Made by a program: the position numbers and the translations under genes. From contig WBOU01000005.1 in NCBI GenBank assembly GCA_009268125.1, positions 248,001 to 312,000 on the forward strand: a DNA stretch of 64,000 bases, in the 5' to 3' direction. A model generated the notes under the pieces. That model made no database searches, was not told the DNA's origin, and saw only the letters and a list, made by a program, of their open reading frames with translations. Source of the DNA: Chloroflexia bacterium SDU3-3. GTDB lineage: Bacteria > Chloroflexota > Chloroflexia > Chloroflexales > Roseiflexaceae. Of this stretch, positions 41,792-52,377 are shown piece after piece. Within the stretch, counting starts at the first letter, position 1; every line of letters starts with the position of its first letter.

Positions 41792-41797
41792 ATTATA
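41792..41797 (-). promoter_or_regulatory. -10 element of purA
   Basis: TATAAT on the minus strand about 130 bases before the purA ATG; no good -35. Confidence 0.45.
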
Positions 41798-41855
41798 GCT
41801 CAGGCTGATTATTTGTTTGGCGCGCGAAGCTGCGAAGATAGCCCGTAGAGCCACC

Positions 41856-41884
41856 TTGTCACACATGCGCCATCGCGCTACAAT
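41856..41884 (+). promoter_or_regulatory. Promoter of the histidine kinase gene
   Basis: TTGTCA (41856-41861), 17 bases, TACAAT (41879-41884). It supports the ATG at 41916 as the start. Confidence 0.65.
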
Positions 41885-41915
41885 ACCCCCAGCACTGTGC
41901 GTTAATGGTAGCAGC

Positions 41916-44045
41916 ATGCTTGCACTCTCTCCGATAACTCAGCCCGCCCCCGCCGCGCTGGCCGCGCTGGCCCGCCTGCTGTCCAGCGAGCGGGCCTTCG
42001 AGTCACGCATCGCTGACATGTTCGGGCTGCTGCGCGCCGCCGTGGACTATGGCGACGCCCGCCTGATCTGCTGGAACGCTAGCGCCAGCGGAGGACACCG
42101 CATCTTCACATCCGACGATGCGCTGCCGCAGCCATGGGATGACACTCTCGCCGACCAGACCGCGCAGCAGCTGACGGTGCGCCGGGTCAGCCTCGCGCCC
42201 GCCGCCATGGCCGCCGCCGCCGACTCGCTCACGATCTACAGCGCGCCGGTGGTGTGGCTCGGCCAGCTCCACGGCGTGGTAGAGCTGCGCTCGACGCTGC
42301 CCGAGGCATTCTCGCCCGCCGAGCAGGCCTTTATGGCCGCGCTTATACCGCTGCTGGCCGCCGCCATCGCCACCGCCCCGGCCCCGCAGGCCCAGGCCCT
42401 CGCGCCGCGCCCCGCCGAGCTGAGCATCCGCCAGCATCGGCTGCTCGACACCGCCCGCGCCGAGCTGGAAGACCCCTTCACCCTGAATGAGCTGCTGCTG
42501 CACGTGCTGCGCTGGGCCATGGACACCACCGGCGCCGAGGCGGGCATGATCAGCCTGGTCGACCACGACCAGGGCGAGCTGATCGTGCAGGTGTTCGAGG
42601 GCTACCCGCGCGAGCCATTCAGCCGCGACACCTACGGCGAGGCCAAGCGCCGCTGGAGCTGGAGCGCCGGGCTGGCCGGCAAGGTGGCCCGCGAGGGCCG
42701 CGCCCTGCTGCTGCGCGATGTCTCGCACGACCCCGACTTCATCCCTGCCACGCCCGAGATCCGCGCCGAGCTGGCCGTGCCTATCGGCGAGCCGGGCCAC
42801 GCCGTGGCCGTGATGGTGCTGGATAGCCCGCGCTCCGCCGCGTTTGGCGAGGCCGAGCTGGCCTTCGTGCGCGCGCTGGCCCAGGCCGCCCAGCTGCCGC
42901 TGCAGCGCGCCATGGGCTACCAGCACGCCCTAGAGACCAGCATGCAGCTCGGGCAGGTGTTCGGCAGCATCCCCAGCGGGCTGGCGCTGATCGATGGCCA
43001 GGGCAAGCTGCTGCGCTACAACCCCGCCTGGCTCGCGATCTGGGGCCTGGACGATGGCGACATCGACGCAGGCTTCCACCTGCCATGGGATCTGGTCACA
43101 CGCCTGCTGGCCCGCCTGACCGACCCGCTTAAGCTCAGCGAGTTCTGCACCACCGGGCAGGCCAACCCCACCGACATCCAGCAGGCCACGATCATGCTGC
43201 GCGACCCGCATCAGGAGCTGGAGGTGTTCTCGGTGCCCACCCGCGACAGCCTGGGGCAGCTCACCGGGCGGCTGTGGGTGCTCTCCGACGTCACCCGCGA
43301 GCGCGAGGCCGACCGGCTGAAGAGCGAGTTCATCTCGATCGTCTCGCACGAGCTGCGCACGCCGCTCACGTCCATCCTCGGCTACACCGAGCTGCTGCTG
43401 GCCCGCAGCTTCACCCCCGCCGAGCAGAAGGACTTCATCAAGACGGTCTACGACCAGGCCAACTACCTCTCGCAGATCGTGGAGGACATGCTGGGGATCT
43501 CGCGCATCGAGGCAGGCAACGTGCGGCTCAACCAGTGGGTGGTGTCGCTGCGCCAGCTGATCAGCGAGATGATCGCCCAGCTGAACACCCACGTCTCCAG
43601 CCGACACCGCGTGGTGATCGACGTGCCGCAGCGCCTGACGCCCGCCTACCTCGACCGCGACCGCATCAAGCAGGTGCTGGTCAACCTCGTCACCAACGCG
43701 ATCAAGTACTCGCCCAAGGGCGGCGAGATCACGTTGCGCGTGCAGGAGCACCCCAAGCTGCCGCCCGATCACCCCGAGGGCAGCTTCCTGCTGGTCTCGG
43801 TAAGCGATCAGGGTATGGGCATCCCCTCCGAGGATCTCTCGCGGATCTGGGAGCGCTTCTACCGTGTGGACAACTCGAACACGCGGCGGATCGGCGGCAC
43901 CGGGCTGGGCCTCAGCATCACCAAGGCGCTGGTCGAGCTGCACGGCGGGCGGATCTGGGTCGAGAGCAAGGTGGGGGTCGGCAGCACCTTTTTCTTCTCG
44001 GTGCCCGCCGCAACCGAGGCGATGGCCGCCATGCGCGAGCCATAG
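41916..44045 (+). CDS. Cytosolic sensor histidine kinase (GAF-GAF-PAS-HisKA-HATPase)
   Basis: A 709-residue kinase with no membrane segment. A weak GAF-like region lies at about 20-165, a clearer GAF at about 190-330 (ELLLHVLRWAMDTTGAEAGMISLVDHDQGEL through RAELAVPIGEPGHAVAVMVL), a PAS at about 345-465 (VFGSIPSGLALIDGQGKLLRYNPAW), HisKA with the phospho-accepting His in SEFISIVSHELRTPLTS, and HATPase_c with N-box NLVTNAIKYS, DQGMGIP and GGTGLGLSI. GAF domains may bind a small ligand, light or redox cofactor. No response regulator is adjacent, so it is an orphan. The start at 41916 follows from the promoter position, although its ribosome site is poor. Confidence 0.9.
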   Translation: MLALSPITQPAPAALAALARLLSSERAFESRIADMFGLLRAAVDYGDARLICWNASASGGHRIFTSDDALPQPWDDTLADQTAQQLTVRRVSLAPAAMAAAADSLTIYSAPVVWLGQLHGVVELRSTLPEAFSPAEQAFMAALIPLLAAAIATAPAPQAQALAPRPAELSIRQHRLLDTARAELEDPFTLNELLLHVLRWAMDTTGAEAGMISLVDHDQGELIVQVFEGYPREPFSRDTYGEAKRRWSWSAGLAGKVAREGRALLLRDVSHDPDFIPATPEIRAELAVPIGEPGHAVAVMVLDSPRSAAFGEAELAFVRALAQAAQLPLQRAMGYQHALETSMQLGQVFGSIPSGLALIDGQGKLLRYNPAWLAIWGLDDGDIDAGFHLPWDLVTRLLARLTDPLKLSEFCTTGQANPTDIQQATIMLRDPHQELEVFSVPTRDSLGQLTGRLWVLSDVTREREADRLKSEFISIVSHELRTPLTSILGYTELLLARSFTPAEQKDFIKTVYDQANYLSQIVEDMLGISRIEAGNVRLNQWVVSLRQLISEMIAQLNTHVSSRHRVVIDVPQRLTPAYLDRDRIKQVLVNLVTNAIKYSPKGGEITLRVQEHPKLPPDHPEGSFLLVSVSDQGMGIPSEDLSRIWERFYRVDNSNTRRIGGTGLGLSITKALVELHGGRIWVESKVGVGSTFFFSVPAATEAMAAMREP

Positions 44046-44066
44046 CGGCGAGGGGCGCACGACATG

Positions 44067-44104
44067 AAACGAGGCGGGGCTGGATGCAGCCCCGCCTCGT
44101 TTGT
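44067..44104. terminator. Bidirectional terminator between kinase and STAS-sensor genes
   Basis: AAACGAGGCGGGGCT pairs perfectly with AGCCCCGCCTCGTTT around GGATGC (44067-44102). Confidence 0.85.
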
Positions 44105-44126
44105 GTTGTAGCTAGCGAGCGGACGG

Positions 44127-45443
44127 CTAGTTGGCGCTGAACCGCGAGCGCGATTTGGAGAACGCCGCATCCAGGCTGTTCTGCAGCGAGCTGAACGTAG
44201 TGATCTCGCCCAGATCGACGCCCAGGCCCACGATCGACTGCGCCACCTCGGGGCGAATGCCCACCACCATCACACGGCAGCCCAGCAGCTGCGCCGCCTG
44301 CACGATCCGGATGAGGCCCTGCGCCACCTGGGTGTCGACGATCGGCACACCGGTGATGTCGAGGATGAGCGAGAGCGCCCGCGACTGCTCGATCGCGCGC
44401 AGCGCGGACTCCTGGGCGATGAGCAGGCGTGCCGAGTCGAGCGCGCCGATCAGCGGCATCACCAGGGTGCGCTCGTTCAGCGGCAGGATGGGCACGCTCA
44501 TCTCGCGGATGGTGGCCTGCTGGGCCTCGATGGTCTCAAGCTGCTCGGACAGCTTGGCGCGCACCGCCACCGCCTCGGCGCGGGCAGCCTCGGTGCGCGA
44601 GTACTGGGCGTGGAGATCGCGGGTGTTCTGCTGGATGACCGATGCCATATGGTCGAAGGTACGCGCCAGCGTGCCGAACTCGTCGCGGCGGGTGATGCCG
44701 GTGCGGGTGTCGAGATCGCCGTCGGCCACGCGCTGCACGGCGCTGGAAAGCTCGCGCATGGGGCGGGCCAGCCAGATTGGAAACAGGATGCACCACAGCA
44801 GCGCAAAAATAGTGGTGACAGCAGCGAGACCGATCACGCGCTTCACCGCCAGATCGTAGTTCTGCCCCAACGTCACGGCGGTAGCCTGGGCCTCCTGGTC
44901 CTTCTTTTCGGCCTGCACCACCACCTCGTCGCTCAGCAGCGAGATCGCGCTCTGGTAGTTGGCAAAATAGGTGCGCGCGGTCTGCTCATCCTGAATGATG
45001 CCGCTGGTCACCTGCTGCTCGACACGCTCGATGCCCTTCTCATAGCTGGCGAGCTGGGCGTGCCAGGCATTGATCCGCTGGCGATCCTCGGGGCTTTGCG
45101 CCACGGTCTCGTAGTCATCGATGGCCTGCCCAAGCTCGACATTGCTCTGCTTCCAGCGCTTCAGGTAGCTGTCGATGTCGCGGCTGCGCACATTTAGCAG
45201 GTAGTCTTTCTCGTAGCGGCGCGACTGGAGCGCCTTGATGGCGATCTGGCTAGAGAGGCGGCTCAGGCGGCCATCCACCGAGATGGCATGCTCGGTTTCC
45301 TGATGCAGCCGCGTGATATCTAGCACGGCGATAGCAGCAACAATGATGACAAGCAGCGCAACAAAGCCAAGCGCCAGGCTCAGCCGCAGACGGAACCCAA
45401 GGTGTGGGAAGAAGGCAGGAAATGAGCGACGTTCCACAGACAC
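44127..45443 (-). CDS. Membrane sensor with HAMP and STAS domains (RsbR-like output)
   Basis: A 438-residue receptor. TM1 is about 19-41 (SLALGFVALLVIIVAAIAVL), an external helical sensor spans about 42-205, TM2 about 206-226 (AAVTTIFALLWCILFPIWL), then HAMP (ARPMRELSSAVQRVADGDLDTRTG), a coiled coil (AQYSRTEAARAEAVAVRAKLSEQLETIEAQQ) and a STAS domain from about 320 (ILPLNERTLVMPLIGALDSAR). The STAS part has LDITGVPIVDTQVA, where RsbR-type proteins carry phosphorylated Thr/Ser. It probably converts an external signal into partner switching in a stressosome-like pathway. The matching phosphatase could be the gene at 54.3 kb. A GTG start with AGGAGG is used. Single gene. Confidence 0.87.
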   Translation of the reverse strand: MSVERRSFPAFFPHLGFRLRLSLALGFVALLVIIVAAIAVLDITRLHQETEHAISVDGRLSRLSSQIAIKALQSRRYEKDYLLNVRSRDIDSYLKRWKQSNVELGQAIDDYETVAQSPEDRQRINAWHAQLASYEKGIERVEQQVTSGIIQDEQTARTYFANYQSAISLLSDEVVVQAEKKDQEAQATAVTLGQNYDLAVKRVIGLAAVTTIFALLWCILFPIWLARPMRELSSAVQRVADGDLDTRTGITRRDEFGTLARTFDHMASVIQQNTRDLHAQYSRTEAARAEAVAVRAKLSEQLETIEAQQATIREMSVPILPLNERTLVMPLIGALDSARLLIAQESALRAIEQSRALSLILDITGVPIVDTQVAQGLIRIVQAAQLLGCRVMVVGIRPEVAQSIVGLGVDLGEITTFSSLQNSLDAAFSKSRSRFSAN

Positions 45444-45515
45444 TGAGACCTCCTAGGTGATCTGGCTTGGCGATATGATCGGCATGGATCAATAATCGTT
45501 ATGTATACGAGCCAG

Positions 45516-45543
45516 CCTATAAACACGTAAGGCACCCGTCCAA
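45516..45543 (-). promoter_or_regulatory. Possible promoter of the STAS-sensor gene
   Basis: On the minus strand TTGGAC (45543-45538), 16 bases, TATAGG (45521-45516), about 75 bases before the GTG. Confidence 0.35.
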
Positions 45544-45641
45544 AATAAACGTGATGCCACTGTTTCCTTACGTATAGTGTACCACTCATTTGTCATACAA
45601 AAGAGAAACGACAGCCTACCAGCCGCCGCAGCGCAATGGTA

Positions 45642-47705
45642 CTAGGGCGTGATGGTAATCGTTGCAACATGCACTTCACCCGCATCCTGAAGCGCACCAT
45701 CGATTTGCAGCGGTGGATGTTGTTGTAGCTCAGGATTATACATCCCTGCCATAACCGAATAGGTACCAGCGGGAAGATCCGCCGGAAGTTGTACATCATT
45801 TATGTCCATCAGCAGAGTGCCGGGCTGCCAGGATGTGGTGGGGAACAGGCCCTGCCACGGCACGGTGTCGCGCTGGGCCACCGTCGTACCCTGCGCATTG
45901 CGGATATGCACAAAGATCAGATAGGGCGTATCAAAGGCAGATTCGACCTGCCAGAAGCTGCGGATGCCCACAATGTCACCAGAATGAAATGTGGAGGTGG
46001 CAGCCACACCTATCTGCCGCTGCTGGGCGGGCAGCGCGCCCACCGCAAGCCCTAGCAGCCGAGCGCCGCCAAGGTGCACATCCTGGCCTAGCGGCTGGGG
46101 CACATCCGCCGCGCTCAGGCCGGTGGCGTAGATGCGAATATGCGGCCCGAGCATCTCGTAGGGCGTCGCACCGCCGAACTCGGCCAGGGGCGGCCCCGAG
46201 GCCAGATGCTGGTAGGCCTCGGGCATGGCCCACTGCCGCCACACATCCGACGAGGCCAGAATGTAGCTGTAGCCCTGCTGGCGGTACCAGGCCATATCAT
46301 GCCCCAGCAGCGACTCGACCTCGGTCCAGCGGCTCTCGATCGGGCCGGGGATGGGGGCGAGCTCGGCGGCGATGCGCGTGCCAGGCGGCAGCATGCGGGC
46401 GATCCAGTCGAGCGCGTGCACGCGGGTGTCGCCCGCCGCCATGCGCAGGCTGTGCTGCACCGAGGCCTGCGCCGGCACCCACAGCAGGGCCAGCAGCGCC
46501 GCAGCCGCAGCCACAGGCCCGAGCCAGGCCCTGCGCCGTGCGGCCTGGGCCGCGCCCTCGGCGCAGGCAATGCCGATAGGCAGCGCGCACAGCACCACCA
46601 GCGGGATGAGGTTGCGGGTGAAGTGGCTGCCCTGCGAGACATGCAGCAGCAGATAGGGCAGGCAGAAGCTGAGCCAGAGCGCCAGCGCGGCCCGCCAGCG
46701 CCAGGCCATGATCGCTAGCCCCGCCAGGGCCAGCAGCAGCGCGGCTAGACCAAACTCGCTACTCGTGAAAAACTCGCCGTAGCCGCCCCAGTTCCACGCG
46801 CCAGTGAAGTCGCCGTGGTTGCCGCTGCTGTAATCATCCACCTGCCCCAGGATGCCGCGCTGGAACTCGCCAAAGCTCAGCAGCGCATAGGGCGTGCCGA
46901 TCACAAAGCCCGCCAGCGCCGCGCCGCCGCTGGCCACCAGCCGCAGGCCCTGGCGCAGCAGATCGCGCCGCCAGCATAGCACATGCGCCACCACGATCGG
47001 GATGGCCGCCACGCCCACATTGTACTTGGTGGATGCGGCAAAACCCGCCAGCAGCCCGGCCAGCAGGTAGTCGCGCCAGCCGCCCTTGGCAGCCACGCGC
47101 AGCGCGAAGGCATAGCAGAGCAGCACGAATAGCCCGCTGGTGACATCTGTGGTAACATACTGCGAGTGACGGAGGTGAAATGGCGAGGTTGCCAGGAACA
47201 GAGCCGCCGCAACGCCCGCCCCTTGCCCCCAGAAGCGCCGACCGACCTGATACACGCACCAGACGCTCAGCCCACCTATCGCCGCCGTGAGCACGCGCCC
47301 CCACAGAAAAAACTGCGGCAGCGTGGTGTACACATGGGTGGTAATAAACATCTGGTTCAGATCGCTGTAGAGGCCGCTGGAAAGCCCCAGCCGATAGTTC
47401 ACCGATAGCACCGCAAGCAGCAGATACACGTAGAGCGAGGGCTTCTGGAAGGCGTGGGGGTTCAGATCGCCCGTCTTGAGCATACCAATCACATAGGTCA
47501 CTGGGTTTGGCTCGTCGGGATGGTCAACGTAGGGCAGGCCGCGCCGCACTGTCCACGCGCGCACAGCGAAGGCCGCCAGCGCAATAGCAAGCGCTAGGGT
47601 CGCCCACAGCCAGCCTCGGCTGGTGGCCAGCGGCGCGGCGTGGGGAAGGGTATCTGCCCGAGCCGAGTTCGGCTGCGATGTTCGTTTGGTTTCTGGTGTG
47701 ACCAC
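45642..47705 (-). CDS. Integral-membrane glycosyltransferase, GT39/PMT_2 family
   Basis: A 687-residue polytopic membrane protein. After TM1 (LWATLALAIALAAFAVRAW) it has the YVDHPDEPNPVTYVIGML loop; the DHPDE acidic motif in the first external loop is typical of GT-C lipid-linked sugar transferases (ArnT/PMT-like). Further membrane segments run to about residue 430 (GVAAALFLATSPFHLRHSQYVTTD; FALRVAAKGGW). The last 250 residues are an external beta-rich domain. It likely transfers a sugar from a polyprenyl phosphate to lipid or protein outside the membrane. The GTG at 47705 is chosen because AAGGAGGGCAGAC precedes it; the frame reaches 29 codons further. A TATAAT lies at 47735-47730. Single gene. 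Confidence 0.85.
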   Translation of the reverse strand: MVTPETKRTSQPNSARADTLPHAAPLATSRGWLWATLALAIALAAFAVRAWTVRRGLPYVDHPDEPNPVTYVIGMLKTGDLNPHAFQKPSLYVYLLLAVLSVNYRLGLSSGLYSDLNQMFITTHVYTTLPQFFLWGRVLTAAIGGLSVWCVYQVGRRFWGQGAGVAAALFLATSPFHLRHSQYVTTDVTSGLFVLLCYAFALRVAAKGGWRDYLLAGLLAGFAASTKYNVGVAAIPIVVAHVLCWRRDLLRQGLRLVASGGAALAGFVIGTPYALLSFGEFQRGILGQVDDYSSGNHGDFTGAWNWGGYGEFFTSSEFGLAALLLALAGLAIMAWRWRAALALWLSFCLPYLLLHVSQGSHFTRNLIPLVVLCALPIGIACAEGAAQAARRRAWLGPVAAAAALLALLWVPAQASVQHSLRMAAGDTRVHALDWIARMLPPGTRIAAELAPIPGPIESRWTEVESLLGHDMAWYRQQGYSYILASSDVWRQWAMPEAYQHLASGPPLAEFGGATPYEMLGPHIRIYATGLSAADVPQPLGQDVHLGGARLLGLAVGALPAQQRQIGVAATSTFHSGDIVGIRSFWQVESAFDTPYLIFVHIRNAQGTTVAQRDTVPWQGLFPTTSWQPGTLLMDINDVQLPADLPAGTYSVMAGMYNPELQQHPPLQIDGALQDAGEVHVATITITP

Positions 47706-47840
47706 GTCTGCCCTCCTTCTAGAGGGGCCATTATAGCGCAGCAGATCACCGACGCTGAACACTTGGACGCCGTCGAGAGCCAATAGCGCCATCTGATCGT
47801 ATCTACCTCAGGGCCGATGCGTTCCTGATTCACGAAAGAT

Positions 47841-47968
47841 TCTTTACCACGAAGACGCGAAGGCTCGAAGGTTTCTCTTCCTTTTTCCTTCACGTCTTCG
47901 TGCCTTCAAGGTAATTGATTCCCTAAGGTAATTGATTCCCTTTTTTCTTGGTGTCTTGGTGGTGAAAG
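47841..47968. repeat. Dispersed intergenic repeat, copy 4, with internal 17-bp duplication
   Basis: TTACCACGAAGACGCGAAGGC (forward) is followed by CTTCACGTCTTCGTGCCTTC and TTCTTGGTGTCTTGGTGG (reverse), making a large imperfect inverted repeat. In its middle, AAGGTAATTGATTCCCT occurs twice head to tail (47908-47924, 47925-47941). Confidence 0.75.
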
Positions 47969-48019
47969 TATCGGTGCTCTGTCGAGAACGCGTAGGCCCT
48001 AGTATCTACCTTGTGATAT

Positions 48020-48048
48020 TTGACGCAAAGAATAGCGTGTGCTAGACT
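48020..48048 (+). promoter_or_regulatory. Promoter of the ctaA-ctaB fusion gene
   Basis: TTGACG (48020-48025), 17 bases, TAGACT (48043-48048). Confidence 0.55.
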
Positions 48049-48129
48049 CACACCTACTACACCTCATTTTTCAGCAGCATCGCGCCACATGTGTGCAGAT
48101 GACACACATCTCAGCTAGAACGAAAACAT

Positions 48130-49692
<1,563 letters not shown>

Positions 49693-49707
49693 CGATCTGG
49701 TATTGGC

Positions 49708-49745
49708 GCGGTCTGGATTCGCCTGATCCAGGCCGCATTTTCTTT
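49708..49745 (+). terminator. Intrinsic terminator of the ctaA-ctaB gene
   Basis: GCGGTCTGGAT pairs with ATCCAGGCCGC (one T-G wobble), then ATTTTCTTT. The acetyltransferase start is only 20 bases further. Confidence 0.8.
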
Positions 49746-49765
49746 CCCCAACGAAAGGATGAGCG

Positions 49766-50353
49766 ATGCTGAACATCGACGCGGCATTCGCCAGCTTCCC
49801 CACGCTGGAGACCCCACGCCTGACCCTGCGCGAGGTGCGCGACGAGGACGCGGCACCGCTGTTCCGCATCCGCAGTAACCCGTTGGCCATGCGCTACTTT
49901 GGCAGACCCATGATGACCCAGCCCGAGCAGGCCGCCGAGCGCATCCAGCGGCTGCGCGCCAACTTCGCCGAGCGCGAGGCGGTGCAGTGGGCGATGGTGC
50001 TGCGCTCCAGCGGCAGCTTCGTTGGGATGTGCGGGTGCTGGCGGATCGAGCGGGAGCACGCCCGCGCCGAGCTCGGCTACGAGCTAGAGCCGGCCTACTG
50101 GGGGCAGGGGCTGATGCCCGAGGCGCTGGCGGCGGCGCTGGGGTTCGTGTTCGGCACGCTGGGCCTGCATAGCCTAGAGGCCCACATCCACCCCGCCAAC
50201 ACCGGCTCGCGCCGCGTGCTGGAGAAGAGCGGCTTCGTGCAGGAGGGCTACTTCCGCGAGAACTTCTACGACCAGATCGAGGGCCGCTTCACCGATACGG
50301 CGGTCTTCTCGCTGCTGCACGCCGACTGGGCCGCGCGCCCGCCCGCCCGGTAG
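49766..50353 (+). CDS. GNAT acetyltransferase (RimJ/RimL type, Acetyltransf_3)
   Basis: A 195-residue acetyl-CoA-dependent N-acetyltransferase. TPRLTLREVRDEDAAPLFRI is the family start, ELGYELEPAYWGQGLMPEAL covers the acetyl-CoA pyrophosphate loop, and AHIHPANTGSRRVLEKSGFVQEGYFREN is the typical C-terminal core. Members acetylate ribosomal proteins L12/S5 or other amines; the substrate is not known here. GAAAGGATGAGCG precedes the ATG. It begins right after the ctaAB terminator, so expression may depend on read-through or on an unseen promoter. Confidence 0.88.
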   Translation: MLNIDAAFASFPTLETPRLTLREVRDEDAAPLFRIRSNPLAMRYFGRPMMTQPEQAAERIQRLRANFAEREAVQWAMVLRSSGSFVGMCGCWRIEREHARAELGYELEPAYWGQGLMPEALAAALGFVFGTLGLHSLEAHIHPANTGSRRVLEKSGFVQEGYFRENFYDQIEGRFTDTAVFSLLHADWAARPPAR

Positions 50354-50523
50354 CCAGCTGCCCGCGCCGCACGATCCCGCTTTTGTCCCATAGTAGCTCC
50401 GCCCTGGGGCGGAATACCGCCAGTGTACCGTATGGTATAGTACCCTGGCGCGTCGCGACCTGCGGCGCGCTTCTTGCCGTTTTCCCCAAACCTACCCCAC
50501 ACAATTGATCAGGAGGTAACTGC

Positions 50524-52347
50524 ATGCAACAGCTTCGAGCGCTTGTCCCCTTTGCGATGCGCTATAGGGGCAGGTTGCTACTGGGCCTGCTCTTCTCGAT
50601 CTGCGCCGCGACTACATCCGTCACCCTACCACAGATCATCCGCTCGGTCGTCGATCTCCTGAACACCCGCGGGGTTGTCCCCAGCGAGCTGCTCCGCTTC
50701 GGCCTGATCATGTTTGGCATCGGCATTGTCGACACACTGTTTCGCTTTGGGCAGCGCCAGACGATCAACGCCAGCTCGTACCTGGTGGAGTTCGACATGC
50801 GCGAGGCGCTATTCGCCAAGCTGATCACGCTCGACCAGCGCTTCTACGGGCGCAACCACACCGGCGACCTGATGACGCGCGTCACCAACGATCTCTCGGC
50901 GGTGCGCCAGTTCCTGGGGCCTGGGATCAACTCGCTGATGAGCGCGGTGCTGCTGATCGTGTTCGCTGGCACGCTGCTGGTGCGCACCAACGCGCTGCTG
51001 GCCGTGATCGTGCTGCTGCTGCTGCCGATGGTGTCGCTGCTCTTCATCGTGATCGGCGACCGCATGCGCCGCCTGTTCCGCCGCGTGCAGGATCAGTTTG
51101 GCGATCTCTCCACCCGCGCCCAAGAGAACTTCAGCGGCATCCGCACCATCAAGGCCTACGCCCAGGAGGACGCCGAGATCGAGACGTTCCGCGAGGCCAA
51201 CGAGCAGTACCGCCAGCTGAACGTGCGCTACGTGCTGCTCTCGGGCCTGCTGTGGCCCTCGATCGGCCTCATCCTGGGGCTGGTGGCGGCGATCGTGCTG
51301 TTTATCGGCGGGCGCCTCGTGGCCGAGGGCAGCATGTCGCTGGGCGACCTGGTGCTGTTCAACACCTACCTGGGGCTGCTCTCCTTCCCCATGATCAATC
51401 TAGGCTGGACAGTCAACCTCTTCCAGCAGGCATCCGCGTCGATGACGCGCATTGGCGAGGTGCTGCACTACCACGCCGACATCACCACCCAGGTCGATGA
51501 GGGCACGGTCGAGATCGCGGGCGCGATCGAGTTCCGCGACGTTGGCATCCGCTTCAACTACAGCGAGGCGATGCACAGTCATGGCGAGGGTAGGCCCGCG
51601 CTGCCCGCCCCCGCCGCGCATGCCGAGCGCTGGGTGCTGCGCCACATCTCGTTCAGCGTGCCGCGCGGCAGCTCGCTGGCGATCGTGGGGGCGACTGGCG
51701 CTGGCAAGACCACCCTGGTGAACCTGCTGGCCCGCGTGCGCGACCCCGACGAGGGCCACGTGCTGATCGATGGCACCGACGTGCGCGACCTGCCGCTGGA
51801 GGGGCTGCGCCGCAACATCGGCTATGTGCCGCAGGACACCTTCCTGTTCAGCGTGCCGGTGCGCGAGAACGTGATGTTTGGCCGCCCCGACGCCGAGGAG
51901 GACGAGATCGAGCGCGCCCTGCAGATCTCGCGGCTCTCAAACGACATCGAGCAGTTCCCCGATGGGCTGGAGACCATGCTGGGCGAGCGCGGCGTGACGC
52001 TCTCGGGCGGGCAGAAGCAGCGCACCGCCATCGCCCGCGCCGTGCTGCGCAACCCAGCCATCCTGGTGCTAGACGACTCGCTCTCCAGCGTGGACACCAA
52101 CACGGCGGCCCAGATCCTGGGTGGCCTGCGCGAGGTGATGGAGGGGCGCACCAGCATCCTGATCGCCCAGCGTATCGCCACCGTCAAAGACGCCGACCAG
52201 ATCATCGTGCTGCACGACGGTCAGATTGTCGAGCAGGGCCGCCACCAGCAGCTGATCGCGCAGAACGGGCGCTACGCCGCCATGTACCGGCGCGAGCTGC
52301 TCGAGGCCGAGATGGAGGACAGATCTCCCCTTTCGGATGTCGGGTGA
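50524..52347 (+). CDS. ABC exporter half-transporter A (degenerate-site subunit)
   Basis: A 607-residue exporter with six membrane helices (about 15-315) and a C-terminal ATPase. The ATPase has Walker A GATGAGKT, signature LSGGQKQR, D-loop and Walker B ILVLDDSLSSVDT. The residue after the Walker B Asp is Asp, not Glu, the mark of the non-catalytic site in heterodimeric exporters such as TM287/288 or LmrCD. An insertion of about 20 residues (HSHGEGRPALPAPAAHAER) precedes the first ATPase strand. Substrates of this group are lipids, drugs or peptides. AGGAGG lies just before the ATG, with a possible TATAGT at 50436-50441. The partner gene begins 30 bases downstream. Confidence 0.9.
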   Translation: MQQLRALVPFAMRYRGRLLLGLLFSICAATTSVTLPQIIRSVVDLLNTRGVVPSELLRFGLIMFGIGIVDTLFRFGQRQTINASSYLVEFDMREALFAKLITLDQRFYGRNHTGDLMTRVTNDLSAVRQFLGPGINSLMSAVLLIVFAGTLLVRTNALLAVIVLLLLPMVSLLFIVIGDRMRRLFRRVQDQFGDLSTRAQENFSGIRTIKAYAQEDAEIETFREANEQYRQLNVRYVLLSGLLWPSIGLILGLVAAIVLFIGGRLVAEGSMSLGDLVLFNTYLGLLSFPMINLGWTVNLFQQASASMTRIGEVLHYHADITTQVDEGTVEIAGAIEFRDVGIRFNYSEAMHSHGEGRPALPAPAAHAERWVLRHISFSVPRGSSLAIVGATGAGKTTLVNLLARVRDPDEGHVLIDGTDVRDLPLEGLRRNIGYVPQDTFLFSVPVRENVMFGRPDAEEDEIERALQISRLSNDIEQFPDGLETMLGERGVTLSGGQKQRTAIARAVLRNPAILVLDDSLSSVDTNTAAQILGGLREVMEGRTSILIAQRIATVKDADQIIVLHDGQIVEQGRHQQLIAQNGRYAAMYRRELLEAEMEDRSPLSDVG

Positions 52348-52377
52348 AAGCCGAGCAACAGCGTATGGAGGCCCCAA

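Larger units (their letters stand above)
47706..48129. other. Intergenic region with dispersed repeat and divergent promoters
   Basis: About 420 bases. It contains the glycosyltransferase -10 (TATAAT, minus strand, 47735-47730), the dispersed-repeat copy at 47841-47968, a 17-bp tandem duplication (47908-47941) and the ctaAB promoter (48020-48048). No gene was seen. Confidence 0.6.
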
